Shown: positions 22,601 to 41,400 of the stretch, piece after piece
Numbering within the stretch: the first letter of the stretch is position 1
How the letters are laid out: the number at the start of each line of letters is the position of its first letter
Source of the DNA: Ulota crispa
Lineage: Eukaryota > Streptophyta > Bryopsida > Orthotrichales > Orthotrichaceae
Length of the DNA stretch: 64,000 nt
Direction: 5' to 3'
Assembly (NCBI GenBank): GCA_963920765.1
Contig: OY987243.1
Location: 20,889,419-20,953,418 of the forward strand
Position numbers and translations under genes: made by a program
The notes under the pieces: generated by a model
What the model saw: the letters and a program-made list of their open reading frames with translations, nothing else
What the model was told of the DNA's origin: nothing
Database searches by the model: none

Positions 22601-25585
22601 CACGCATCTGCTCACGGGGGTGATGCACTCGCACGACGAAGACACGTTCGGGTACTTCCGCCATACAAAGGTGCACTGCATGTTGTGTCCTCGCAATCCA
22701 GAAGCCAAGGAGTTCCGGCTTGTGTCCGGGTTCATTTTCACTCACCATCAGAAGGTGGTGTGCATGGACGCGCCGGCGTTGGAGCCACGTCTGCGAAGAG
22801 TGCTGGCGTTTCAAGGGGGGATAGACTTGTGTGACGGACGGTACTGCTACCCGGCGCATCCGCTGTTCCAGCACCTGGATACGTTGTTCAAAAATGACTT
22901 CCACCAGGGTAGCATTGTGGGTGCGGCGTGGGAGATGGGCGGTCCCCGGGAGCCCTGGCATGATTGCTACTCGAAGCTGGAAGGGGAGATAGCGTGGGAC
23001 GTGCATGAGAACTTTAGGCAACGATGGATGAAGCAGTCGGGGAAACTAAGGGAGCATTTGCTGGTGGACATCACGAACCGGCAAGTTTTCACCCCGCCTA
23101 CCCCTGTCACGACGGAGGACGACCCTGACACGTGGAATGTGCAGTTGTTTCGTTCCTTTGATGAAACGTCTGGGGTGGACTTGCCCCAGGCCCAGATGGA
23201 GGTCTTCAAAGCCGGGCTCGTCAGGCAAGCCGCCGGGAACGTCACCGAGAAGAGCATCCAAGACGCGTACATCACGGCTATTCGGCGTGCTAAGCGGTTT
23301 CTGTACATCGAGAATCAGGTACTACTCATGCCATGATTTTGGTATGGCTGTTTTTTTACTACCAAACCGGCCAGGACCACTTCCTTTACAAGATTGTTTT
23401 AGTGTCGTTTCAATGTTTATTACATCCGTATGTTTTATTGTGTTTGTTTTTTGGGAAAATTTCATGGTTACCCCTGAAGTTTGCAGTATTTGCATAGATA
23501 CCCCTGGTTTTTTCAGAACTTGCACAAATATCCTTGGGCCAAAATTTTCAGGCATTTGTTTTGTTGTGCACGCTACTCCCTTCATGACCAATGTCAAATC
23601 GAGGAGTGCAATAGAAGCATGTGCACAAGGGAGAAAGAAGTGGCATGCACCATATAACAAACGCCTGAAATGTATGGTCCAAGGGTGTTTGTGCAATTTC
23701 TGAAAAAACAGGGGTATCTATACAAATATGGCAAACTTCAGGGGTATCCATAACATTTTCCCTTTTTTTTTAATACCAAACCGGCCAGGATCACTTTTCT
23801 TACAGGATTGTTTTTATTGTGGTTTCCATGTTGATTACATTTATGCTTTTTTTGTTGTGTTGAGATGGCACTGTACAATTGCTTAAGTAAGAGTTCTGCA
23901 ATGGCAGTACTTCCTCGGAAGCACCCACATGTGGGAGCCCGCGTTACGAGACGAGTCAGCAGCGCAGCTCATTCCACTCGAGATAGCGCTCAAGATTGCG
24001 AGCAAGATTCGAGCCGGGGAGGAGTTCAGTGTGTTCGTGGTGAACCCACTGTGGCCGGACGGTGCACCCACGAGCAAGTCGGGGCAGGACATCATGCTGT
24101 TTCACCGGAAGACGCTGGAGATGATGTACAAAATCATTTACAAAGCGCTGCAGGAGACTGGCCGACAGCACGAAGACTTGACGGACTACCTCAGTTTCTT
24201 CTGCCTGGGAAACCGGGAGACCGTGAAGCCGAACGAGTATGTGCCGCAGCTCCATCCCAAGCCAGACACTGACTATCACAAGTCGCAACAGAGTCGACGG
24301 TTCATGATCTACTGCCACTCGAAGATCATGGTTGGTGAGTTTGACATCTCTCAGCAGCCCCTTGTTGCATGAATTTGAGGGTTTAGGGTTTAGAGCTCCA
24401 CGGCTTTTGCGATTGCATGAATAAGAGGGTTTAGGGTTTTTCGATTGCATGAATATGATGGTTTCGGGTTTAGATGTTCCACGGCAAGGTAGGAAGCTTA
24501 TATTCCGCTCTGGCTCTAAAATTGTCCACCTTCTCAACTGTGCTCCATTCGTACATGCTGTTTTTCATAGCCTTGAACAATGTACAAGCAGTGCATTTGA
24601 GGAGGTGGATGGTTTTAGAGCCCTATGCCATTTCAACTTCAAAATTTTATTTTATAACTAATTCTGCAAAGCTCCAAAATATATGAAACAACTTGGGTTA
24701 GATGCCAATTCCTCTTGTCTTTCAAGGAAGTTTTACTGAAAAACATTTCAAGAAGTTCCACCTCCCAAAATTCAGTTTCAGCCCTTAGATGGTCGGTTTA
24801 TGAGCTTCCGTTTATGAACCTCCTATAGTATGAATGTGAGGGTTTAGGGTTTAGAGTTCCACGGCTTTTTTGCGATTGCATGAATGTGAGGGTTTAGGGT
24901 TTAGAGGTCCAGGGCTTTTGCGATTGCATGAATATGAGGGTTTGGAGTTTAGAGTTCCATGGCTTATGCGATTGCAATAATATGTGGGTTTAGGGTTTTG
25001 GGTTCCACGACTTTTGCGATTATCAAGCAATATGAAGTTGGGGTTTAGGGATTCACTGCATCTTTTGTTGACTTGCTCACTCATGAAATCTGGGCTTGGC
25101 TGAGAAAGAGAGATTCTGTGATGTTGTGTCCTTGGGCAGTGGACGACGAGTACCTGATCATAGGCTCTGCCAACATCAACCAACGCTCCATGGACGGAGG
25201 CAGAGACACGGAGATGGCAATGGGAGCATTCCAGCCGCACCACACGGCAGCTCAGTCCGTGGACGGCGTGCCCCGGGGCTCCGTGCACGGCTTCCGAGTG
25301 TCCACGTGGTTCGAACACTTGGGCTACCAGGAAGACGTCTTTGACAAACCCTGGACTCGCGAGTGCATGCGCCGCGTGAACGCCCTCGCCACTCGCTACT
25401 GGGACGAGTACTCCCGTCCGGAGCCAATTGTGGACATGCAGGGCCACTTGCTGCGCTACCCTTACGTCGTCTCCAAGGACGGCAGCAGCATCACCACCGT
25501 CCCCGGCCACGAGTTCTTCCCAGATTCCAACGGCCCCATCTTGGGCGCCAAAGAGCCTGCATTCCCCAGAATCTTGACTGTCTAA
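19614..25585 (+). CDS. Phospholipase D, alpha-type, C2-PLD
   Basis: The enzyme hydrolyses phosphatidylcholine and similar lipids to phosphatidic acid. Five exons join in phase: 19614-19802, 20892-21231, 22246-23318, 23908-24334 and 25140-25585, giving 824 aa (alpha PLDs are about 810). Order: a 40-residue N-terminal extension, a C2 domain starting at SVLLHGILDITLDEID, then two HKD motifs, THHQKVVCMD near residue 342 and YCHSKIMVVD near 671. Also present are GGPREPWHDCYSKLEGEIAWDV, ENQYFLGS, FFCLGNRE, IIGSANINQRSMDG and the C-terminal PILGAK...FPRILTV. All catalytic His and Lys are present, so it should be active. The N-terminus (MGNSYGKSMRKCCACIP) has Gly2 and Cys12/13/15, unlike ordinary alpha PLDs. 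The C2 domain seems to lack several acidic calcium ligands. Introns 1-4 carry repeats listed separately. Confidence 0.92.
20477..20822. mobile_element. Possible MITE in phospholipase D intron 1
   Basis: The stretch starts ATGGTTGTCACATTGGAC and ends GCCCAAAGTAACAACCCT; the ends are an imperfect inverted repeat of about 16 bp. Both halves also hold CTGTCTGCC-like motifs. No target duplication was found. It could be chance. Confidence 0.3.
21522..22047. repeat. CACCCATAAGCGTG repeat family, copy 2, in phospholipase D intron 2
   Basis: Starts TAGGTAGCAACACCCATAAG and is collinear with 15970-16322, but contains an extra roughly 170 bp in the middle. The shared right end is TTTGTATTTGTCAG. A third short match (GGTAGGAACACTCATAAGCG) is at about 57927. 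The insertion lies inside intron 2 and does not touch the splice sites. Confidence 0.6.
23453..23762. mobile_element. Short inverted-repeat transposon in phospholipase D intron 3
   Basis: Ends GGGAAAATTTCATGGTTACC and the complement of GGGAAAATGTTATGGATACC. Arms of about 90 bp are shared with the 0.9-kb element at 13291-14188, so this looks like an internally deleted member. The flanks are runs of T (TTGTTTTTT and TTTTTTTTA), so a 9-bp duplication is possible but ambiguous. Confidence 0.75.
24368..25045. repeat. TTTAGGG-bearing minisatellite in phospholipase D intron 4
   Basis: Two clusters (24368-24490 and 24829-25045) repeat a unit of about 47 bp of the form GCATGAATRTGAGGGTTTAGGG, then TTTAGAGTTCCACGGCTTTT and GCGATT. 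The 200-300 bp between the clusters lacks the unit. GGGTTTAGGG is the plant telomere motif read twice, but here it is part of a longer unit rather than a telomere array. Confidence 0.75.
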
Positions 25586-25744
25586 CCCCAAACCAAATCC
25601 CCTTCAAACTCCCAGCGCTGCTGCATCCCACTCTAGAAATTTGGCTGAAATCCCGAGTTGTGGCAACTGGCAACCCCTAATTCTTGTTATCTAGGAGTTG
25701 GCGGATTTGGTACTTGCAGAAAGCCAGAGCTGTGCAGCTTGTAA

Positions 25745-26115
25745 GAGCATCCGCAGCATCCGCACCCTTGTACGCTAAACAGTCCCTTAAAAGCAGTTGG
25801 CGTGTGCCTGCCCTGCTTGGCATGCCTCACCATAGATGTGCAATTGCCGTATGCTAACCAGGGTTGGAACTCTCAAGGTTTGATGAATCCTTAACACGCC
25901 CAAATCCATGACAATGGAAATTTGTTAGTTGGTCGACACAAGAGGCCCACTATTGAAGCTCAACACCTGTTCTCCATGATATGCATTCGCTGCTTGCTTG
26001 TACCTGCTTGAGTGCAAGGTGGGGCATCGGAGATTCGAGCAGGCCCGTGATTGCAAATGCACCTTGGACACCTCCTTTCAAGAGCTCTAGGTTGCATGCA
26101 AGGGTGCGGATGCTC
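25745..26115. mobile_element. Tourist-like MITE after the phospholipase D gene
   Basis: Left end GAGCATCCGCAGCATCCGCA followed by CCCTTG, right end CAAGGGTGCGGATGCTC. The inverted repeat is about 20 bp with a small duplication in the left end. Flanks are TAA (left) and TGA (right), so a decayed TAA duplication is likely. It begins 160 bp past the stop codon and may lie in the 3' untranslated region. Confidence 0.55.
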
Positions 26116-28000
26116 TGAAGTAGTTTGTAGATGCATTTGTGAAAAACTTTGTACACTACTTCAGTCATTGAACTATGACTTGTACACTATCGATTCATGT
26201 AGAGAGAAAATTTGAAAACTTTTTGGATCCTGCAACGTGATTGACGATGAGCTCCGGGACGAGATGGTGCAAAGGTTCGTGATGTGGTTGCTAGAAATAC
26301 TGTAAGCTTTTTCAATTTGTTTGCTTGCTTACTGTTATGGTGGCTTTTTTGTTCTTGCAGAGGACTGACGATTTATTTTCGTTGTAAACTGCTGAGTTCA
26401 AAGATACATGTTGGACTTTGAAAATAGAAGATGCGAAACTGGTAGAAATCTTAGTGCGCGTTGAAATGGGTGAATTTGAAGTCGTTATTTTCATTTGGGT
26501 GTACTATTGATTTGTAGTACATATTTTCTCTGTACAATCTTGTGTTCTGAGACGTGAGTCCATATGTTGTTTTGAAAGTGCGATTTTGATGTTATAAAGT
26601 AATAAGCGCTGTGAAAGCTATATATTGGGCGAGAGAAAATATGGATTATGGTGCAGTAGAAGAACAAGTATAGGGAGATTGTAGATTGAGATTGAAGAGG
26701 AGAAATTAGTCAATTTCTGAGTGATGTGAGGGTTTAGCATTTAGGGTCCCAAGTAGCCCCAAACCTCTTACAAATTCTAGTCTTGTAGTAACCTTTCAAG
26801 TTCAAACAAAAGCATGTATGAAAAAAAATAGAAACCCAAGTTTCAAAGTCACCAAAAACTTGTCAATAAAAGAGTCTAACCAAAGCAAATTTTAGTTTTT
26901 AAGAACATAACTAATAAGGATTTGACTTTGAAGGAAACAAACTTAAGACATTGTAGAACATGGAGCACAATGTCTTAGCCTTTTTGTTAGAGAGCTTTTG
27001 TGGTTGAGTCTCCAAACAATGACAATGGCCAATGACATTAGCATCATTCAACAAGTCAAAACCTTCTCCTAGAGTGTGCATGACCAAGTGTAGAACATCT
27101 ATATATATATATGAAAGAATTCCTCTAGGTTAGGGTTTTGATGAAGTTGCTCATTCTAAGGGCATCTTCACCGGTGGCTTGGATGAAAAGTGTCCAAGCC
27201 CCTCTCAAAACCCTCTCAAACTCTCTTATTTAGCGAGTCTAGCAAGGCACTCTTCAAGCCACTATTCATGCACTATTCACCCCAAGTTTAGTGAGTTGTA
27301 TCCTCTACTTCCCTATATAAGTGGTCAACTACTTGTTTATGGGATGTGTTGGAGTGTAAGACCACCTTTTCAAAGAGCATGGGTGGAAATTGAGAGCCTT
27401 TTGGTCTCGCCAAACTAGATGGAAAACTTTGAGCGAGCTTGGACCGATAGAGACACCCTAAGGAGATAGAGTTGTGGTGTAACTTCCAATGACCAACCAA
27501 AAGGGAAGAGAGGAATACATGCATAAAATGATTTACATTGAGTCCTTTTAGCAAAGGACCAATAGGGCAAAGAAAGGTACATGCGTAAAGTGGTTTACGC
27601 TTAGTCTTTACTTTAAATCAAATTGTTACTTTGATACAATGGGTACCTAAACTGATTATACAATATCAAAGTAACCAATGACATAACATCGTTCAACAAG
27701 TCAAGATGTTCTCCTATGACACAACATCATTCAACAAATCAAAATGTTCTATAGTGTGCATGACCATGTGTAAAACATTCTACAGTGTCAAGGGTGACCA
27801 GTGACGAGTCAAGATATTCTCCTATGCCAAGGTACGTGTAGAACATTCTACAAACGTCAAACCTCGAATAACAACACTTAGTTATTCACCTAAAAAACAC
27901 CCCATTTGCTGCAAAGAAGAAGAAAAGACTGTTCAGAAAGTGTGACTGCATGATGGACCTGCGCCGTCGTCGTCGTCGAATACCGTGCTGCTGCTGCAGC
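26116..28000. other. Intergenic with short direct repeats
   Basis: No gene is supported. A Tourist-like single end (TAAGGGCATCTTCACCGG) occurs at about 27158-27175 without a matching partner. A unit of the form CATTCAACAAGTCAA...GTTCTCCTA recurs at about 27044, 27691 and 27729, with GTGCATGACCA(A/T)GTGTA following two of them, so a local tandem or dispersed repeat spans roughly 27020-27860. Confidence 0.4.
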
Positions 28001-29292
28001 TTTACGGAAGAGAAACCCGAGCACTTCACCGACTTTACAGCGCACCAGTCAGTCCCATCTCCCACTCTAATCTGCCTGGGTCATGAGTCCATGCGGCGAC
28101 GACAAATGGGACGACCATGACCGTGGATCGCACGCCACAGCGACACAGAAAAAACAAACAAAGGCGCCTGTGCTCAACTCACGCACCAATCATCACTCAC
28201 CACTCACCAATTACCAATTACCACTCACCACTGCTCGAGAAGAACAAACCTGGCCAATGCAAAGCGCCGCTCATCCCGCAGATTCGCCACAGATTCGCCA
28301 CAGATTCTGCGATGCGGAAATGTCGCCGCTAGGTCCCGCGCGCCATCCGAAGTCGCCTTTGCGAGGCAACCCTTCAGCTTATCACGGGCATGCACGATTG
28401 GGAAAAAGCGCGAGCTCGGTTCACCGCCCGGTCTGAACACGAAAATCGTGAATGGACGTATGAGTGAGAGCCATGTGAAGTCTTCGGCTCTCTGTCCATC
28501 TCCCTTTTCCCATTTTGTTTCCTCACTGGATCGTGCAGGCTGCTCGGGAATTGCTTCTCACGCACCTCGTGTCGAGGTCGCGCAGCCTCGCAGCGGCTCA
28601 ATCCTCGCAAAAAGTGCACCACCTGCTGTGTTTTCTAAATTGTCGCGGTGTTGTGGTATGTTCTCAACCTTTGAAGATCATCGTTCTGTGACTTCTGTCT
28701 GTCTGTGATTACTTTAGCATCATCGTACATGCGAGCCGCTCGAGGTCGCGCGCTTGCTTCGGAGATCAATCGTTGGTCCGGTGGTGGATCTGAGAGCCGA
28801 GATCTGGAGTTCGTTGAATTGAGCTTCTTCTAATCCGGGATTTGACATTTGTCTGTTTCGTTTCGCTTTTCTAGCTTTGTGCGTGACCGGCATTCTTGCT
28901 TGTAGGCAGAGGTTTTTGCATTGAAAATCGTCGCTGGCAACTTTGAATGATAGCAAGGTTTAAGTCGTTTTGCCAGTCATCTCGATCTGTAGCTTGTTCT
29001 CTAATCGTTTGTGGTGTGAGTTCAACGCATGCTTGAAGAAAATTCTTGCTCTATCCTCTGTTCCTTGGATTTTGATGTTTCGTTTTTATAGGTTGAGTTT
29101 CGAATGTTTACATGGACTTGTCAGATTTTGAAAGTAAATGCTATGGATGGTTAGCGGTACTCTTAAACTAACCCTTTCAAATGACGGGCTCTTTAATTGC
29201 ATGTATCTTGAGAATCTGTCATGTTGCAATTGTGCGAAAGCTGAATGCTGTTAGTGGCTTGTGATTGCAGAGTTCGGTGAGGTAGTGCTACA
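28001..29292 (+). promoter_or_regulatory. Probable promoter and leader of the NADP-malic enzyme gene
   Basis: This stretch is clearly GC-richer than its neighbours (about 27950-28800) and leads into the malic enzyme gene. A leader intron is likely: TTGTG/GTATGTTC at about 28652 is a good donor and GTGATTGCAG/AGTTCGG at 29271 a good acceptor, 22 bp before the start codon. Short direct repeats (CAGATTCGCCA) occur at about 28278-28310. Frames at 28083-28436 are low-complexity and not convincing. Confidence 0.4.
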
Positions 29293-35999
<6,707 letters not shown>

Positions 36000-37066
36000 A
36001 GAGATTTTTGACACACAGATACTGCAGTAAGATGCAGGGAATAAGGATGTTTTTTGGGCTACGTTGCAGGAATTTTGGAAGCTCCTTTGTGAGTACTCTT
36101 AACCATGGATAAAAATGTTAATGGATATAGAAGTGCTTCTCAGGCTCTATGGTATTGTTTTCTTTGAGCACCAAGCTTTATGAGGTGCAAGTGTTTTGAA
36201 TAGTTTAGCCACTTGCCTTGCATGTCCAGTTTATGTATGAATGTGTGAATATCCTGGTTTGCACATTGGCCTTTGATATTACCAACCTATCTAGTCTGAT
36301 AAATTTGATGCATATAGAGGCTGACTTGAGACGAATAAGAGAATAGGCAGAAGTCCCAAAAAAAATAAGTGGATATACCACAGTAAGCTCTGTACCTTGA
36401 AACTTTGAAATGAAAATGTTTGGATTTGTTGTGATGTTCAAATCGTTGAACTTGGTCAATGTTAATTTTAGGTGTTTAACATTTGTTGTTTATTTTCATC
36501 CTATTGTCTATCTTTGTCTTCCATCGTTTTTTTTAACTTTCCTAAGTATATGGTAGAACTATGAATGAAATGTAGAATTCTTGTTTTACATATCAAGACC
36601 ATCTTGTTACGTTTGTTTGGGGTAAGGTTGAAAGGTGGACATAGTAAAGGTAGTATGTGGGTTCTTTATCTTTGCAAATATTATTCAAATCATTGCACAT
36701 CATCATACCTACTTGCCTTGGTGATGGACATATACTGCATAGCAAGCATGTTTTCCAATATACGCATCACTCATTCTACTAGCAAACAGTAAAATCACCT
36801 TGTTAAACAGCTTTTACTCAAACTTCAAATTGGTAGGTTCAAACATTATGCACCCTATTCTATCAAATTTTGTGAAGGTTTGCCGCTAAGTGTCAATTGT
36901 TTTTATATGTCTTTCATTAGAGTATATCATTACACTCAATGCTCAAAACCCTATAGTTGTAAGGCAACTATGGCTAAAGCTCACAACTTGGTCCCATGCC
37001 TAATGGGGTTTCCCTTTTTTTTTTCAGCCTAAATTTTTTTGCCAAATCACACATGTCCAGCAACTA
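36000..37066. other. 3' flank of the malic enzyme gene
   Basis: AT-rich sequence after the stop codon, including the 3' untranslated region. No repeat or coding region was recognised. Confidence 0.4.
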
Positions 37067-37902
37067 CACTAATAATGGTATTTAGTGTTATGGTACTAAT
37101 ATAGTTACCTGCACTTTAACTTCATTCACTCTAAATCTCAACTAGTTTGCAATTAGAGTTGTCTTCTTTTTGTGCACACCACTCTTTGTTGCCTCCTTCA
37201 AACTATGTGAACTTTGAGAACGTCATATGGGAACTTTAGGAAGGTCATGTGGGAACTTTGGGAACATCATGTGAGAACTTTGGGAACGTCATGTAGGAAC
37301 TTTGGGAACATCATGTGGGAACTTTGGAAACATCATTAGGGACTTTGGGAACGTCACATTGGAACTTTGGGAACTTCATTGGGAACTTTGGGAACATCAT
37401 ATTATAACATTAAATTAAAAAATTAACTTTTTTTTGAAGAAAAAAATTATGACCTTATTTAATAAATTGTAACAATTTATTTTATTTATTTTTTGTTTTC
37501 AAATTTTTGGATTTTTGGATTTTTGGATTTTTGTGGAATTTTTGGAATTTTTTTGGAAATTTTTGGAATTTTAGGATTTTTTTAATTATTTTTCATCAAT
37601 GAACAATGACAATGATTTTAATCTAATGGACAAACTCAATCCAGCCCAAGTTTGTAGTTTGTGCCAAATAGTTGTTTAGATATTAACTCATAAATCTAAT
37701 TTATATTTTTTTGTTGTAATAAAATTGAACCAATTTCTAACACTAAAAGTTAACTTGTGAAAAAAATTTACTCCCAAAAATTACAATAGTTGACAAATAG
37801 TGTATAGGTTGACATTTAGTATTGGTAACATTAAGGGGATTGTTGACATTTAGTGTTGGGGTTTGTAGTTAGTATTGCCAACACTAAATACCATTATTAG
37901 AG
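37067..37902. mobile_element. CACTA-like non-autonomous element with internal minisatellite
   Basis: Left end CACTAATAATGGTATTTAGT, right end CAACACTAAATACCATTATT followed by AGAG. The terminal inverted repeat is about 23 bp and starts as CACTA elements do. No clean 3-bp duplication remains. The interior holds a 21-bp minisatellite and an AT-rich block of GGATTTTT repeats (about 37508-37580), but no coding region. Confidence 0.55.
37196..37402. repeat. 21-bp minisatellite
   Basis: About ten tandem units of the form GGGAACTTTGGGAACRTCATG, between 18 and 22 bp long. It lies inside the CACTA-like element at 37067-37902. Confidence 0.85.
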
Positions 37903-38439
37903 TAGTAAACAATAAACAGTGGGACCTCCTCACATATGTCATAGGCTGTCAAATTCGTCACCAACTTGTCTTCTTTTTGCCACAAAAAAATGCTTTGATG
38001 CATAGGGCCCACAATATTATCACTATTCTATGCTTAGTTGCTTCAAGAACTCTACATTGAAATTTCAAAAAAATCTCGTTGGCAACAACAGGGTTGCTAG
38101 GAGGCAAGCTTGTGAGCAAGAGCCTGCAAGCCTGTGAGCGTGGAGTTTAGGGTCTGGAAATTTAGGAAAGGGCCTATTACCATGGAGGTATGTGGTTAGG
38201 GTCTTACAAAGAGGCCTAATACTGTGGTATCATAGGCACAAAGATTAATTTGATTTTTAGGGACATTTGCATAAACAGTCTAGAAACATAAAAAGTGTGG
38301 ACAGATTGGAGGGACACAATCTTATAAAAAAACATTAGAAATAATAAGGAAATGAGCAAAGATAAGAGGTGTTTAGAGATATGAAATCAAACAACACAAA
38401 GCACAAACATATAGAAAAGGAAAGGCAATACAAAAAATA
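37903..38439. other. Spacer before the methyltransferase-like unit
   Basis: No coding region, terminal repeat or target duplication was recognised. If the 38.4-52.1 kb coding units are one transposon, its left end should be in or near this stretch. Confidence 0.35.
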
Positions 38440-41400
38440 GCGCTGCATCCATATGAATGAGACCAAAAATGCTAAGCCTAACTAGACTCATTAGTAAAGT
38501 CACTGCGAATAAGGTCCACAGATGATCCCTGCCCAACCGCTGCCATGACATCCATAAACTGTAAGACATCAGTAGAGTATCTAGGGGCAGACAGAGAAGG
38601 CTTCTTAGTACCATAATCTTCATAAGCCCTTGCCATTTTCTGTGCATAATCAGGGTAGAAGATTTCCTTATCCGGACTAATCCACACAGCTGAGGTGGAC
38701 TTCACTTTGGTCTTCTTCTTTGTCTTCACCCTAGCTTGGCTGATTAAATAGTAGGTAGATAGTGTTAGATTAAAACAAGTGCGCAAGTTTAGGATAGAAT
38801 GTGAAGGAATTAAAGAATGACACTTATTTACAAGCTCTATTTTTCCGTTGGAACTCCATGGCAACCACAGGACCGTCCTCTAGATCCTAAGATGCCGGTA
38901 TCGCAGGCGGTTCTTCTATTTGCACTGGAATAGCCATAGGAGTAGGAATAGTACAGATCATTGGTTTCAATCTTGCCTTGAATATACCCTCGTCCGCCTC
39001 TAAAGCAAGCAAATTGCGGCCGCTCACACGGTAGGCTTTGATGGATGCCCCTGCACAAAGAACAACTTAGAGGCATCTACAAAAACAAAGAGAGCATCAT
39101 GTCTTGAGTTTCTTAAAGATTAAGGGTTTAGGCAAAAACATACCAGTTGATGCAATGCAATCAATAACAACATCCCTAGGGGCTAAAGCAACTTTGATGA
39201 GAAGCTGGTAAAACAAAGCACCTTTCTCCCTAGGGCCTCTCCAAGGGATGCTCCCATTAAGTGTTAAGCTCTTCTTTGCTACAAAATTAGTTAGCATATC
39301 ATCAATTCCAATGTTGAGGCCTATCGTTTGCATCAACTCACTAACATGGAAGGAGAAATTGGAAAGCTTGTCCTTCCCTAGATCTTTCACCACCAATGAA
39401 ACTCCAAACTTTTGGGTCTGCAAAAACAAGGAATTCAAAACATCTCATCAGTGATCACAAAATGGACAATGATCCATATTAAAATAGAGAATGGACATAA
39501 AATACTCACTGTTGGGTAAATTTTGATGGGAGAGGCCAAATGCAGGCAATTCATGGCCTGCCAATCTTTTTTCAACGTCATGCCATAGGTCTTGCAAAGT
39601 CCAGCAATGTAAGATATGGATGTCTTGCAGCAAGAGTATACAACTACTACAGCAACATCATCATGAAGCTCTTTCTCAGCAAATTCAAACGCATCATTCA
39701 TGAGGGCAAACTACTTGTTCAAATTCTAGAAAAGACTGTCTAAAGCGGATGTGGAGATACCAAGAACTGTAAGGTTCTCTAAGCAATCAATAAGCATAAG
39801 TTACACTAGAGCATCCACGTGCAGCTTCCCCTTGAAGAGCCGATCCTTGCCTTTGGCAACCTACATTAGCACATTGCAAAATAAAAATAAAAGTAAACCT
39901 CATTCATACGGAAGACGTGAAGCTGCACAAGTACATTTTAAGGAATAATAACAGTCCTAATTCAAAGATAATGTATAGTAATGACAATAAACACCTTTTT
40001 CAAGAAGTCAAGGGTGTCCGTATAATTGTTAGGGCCGTCGCAATCCATGTCGTCCACCACATCAGAGATAGAAACATTGATGATCAAGGCTTCCATGATA
40101 ACATCCAAACTAATATCCATAACCATTACATCTGTCCCTTCAAGAACAGTTTCCTCTTCTTGAGAAAGATCAAATGCCATGTTCTTTCTCTTCAAGCTGC
40201 TCTAAGATCAAGTCTCCATGTTGGAGGTACCTGCCATTGACATTGGGCCATGGTCTACAACATCAGCCGAACCCCCCTTTGCAGCCTTGCCTCTAGGTTT
40301 AGGTCCCTTCTCCTTCTCAACTACTTTTTCTTCGGCTTTTTGAATCTTTTCAGCCTCTTTTGAAGCCTTCAATGCAATAATGTTGGCCTTTTTCAGCACT
40401 TTCTTTCTATTGGCTGCGACCCTCTTCTCAATTGCTTTGGCTTTTGCCTCATCGTCTAAACCCCTAAACTCATCAACGTTAGGATCTATCACCCCAAGAC
40501 CTTCTAAAGAATTACGCAACTTCACCTCTGATGAGTGAGTAAACTCAATGCTACAGTCTAAGTACCATCCATTACTAGCCATTACCGCCGTGGTGTAGGT
40601 TCCTTGCTGAGCAGTCGTAAACATGAACTCCGCAAAACTAATGTCTTGCCAAGAAGAGAGGAAAGGAGGTAAGTCCTCACGAGAAATAGCTTGCTTAGCT
40701 AATAGTTCACGCTTCAAGTACCTTCAGGACAGGAAGTAAGGAACAGATTAAATCAACATAGACATTAGGGAGTTGGCTACTAAAGAGCACACCTACGCAC
40801 TAATAAACCTAGGAGTATTGGAATAATTGAGACAAAAATCTCAAGCCAACCGAGAGAGGGTATCACCAGATGAAAAAATCAGTAGCAAAGAACAAGCCTA
40901 CAAAGAAGACATCCTGTCGGGGTTGGAAGTGGCCTAGCAGTGATACAAAAGCTTTGAAGACTGAACCACAGAATAATGAATATTTTGCATGAAGTTCATT
41001 TACGTACCTGTGGAGTACCCTTTGAATAGCAAGTTTAGAGCCGTTGAATTTGCCGAAATTATCACCCTTCTTGAAATTCCCCCTGCATTTGAGGTATCCA
41101 TTGAACCCATGGTCCTAGATCTTACGGCTCCAACCTTCTACGTATTTTGAGAGGGGACTCAAGCTCCATAGGACCAGACATATTCACATTTAGACTATCT
41201 TTCTTCAAAACGCTGTCGAAGAAAACTGCAACACCATTTTCCAGCTGAAAAATGGGAAGGACGACCACATATTAGATTCATGATGAACTAAAATGGTGAT
41301 TGCACAAAAAAAATCCAAAGGTTTGATAGATTATTATTGAGCAATTCAAAAAGAGTAAGAAGGAATGCGTAATTACCCTGGCATACCAAATGCATTTTGC

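Noticed and set aside
22500-23308. Long minus-strand open frames opposite the phospholipase D exon 3
   Set aside because: They arise from the GC-rich codon bias of the true exon on the other strand and show no family features.
24368-25045. True telomeric array
   Set aside because: TTTAGGG occurs once or twice per unit of about 47 bp rather than in head-to-tail runs, so it is an intronic minisatellite.
28083-28436. Histidine- and proline-rich open frame upstream of the malic enzyme gene
   Set aside because: It lies in the GC-richer promoter/leader, overlaps short direct repeats and has no recognisable domain or conserved start context.
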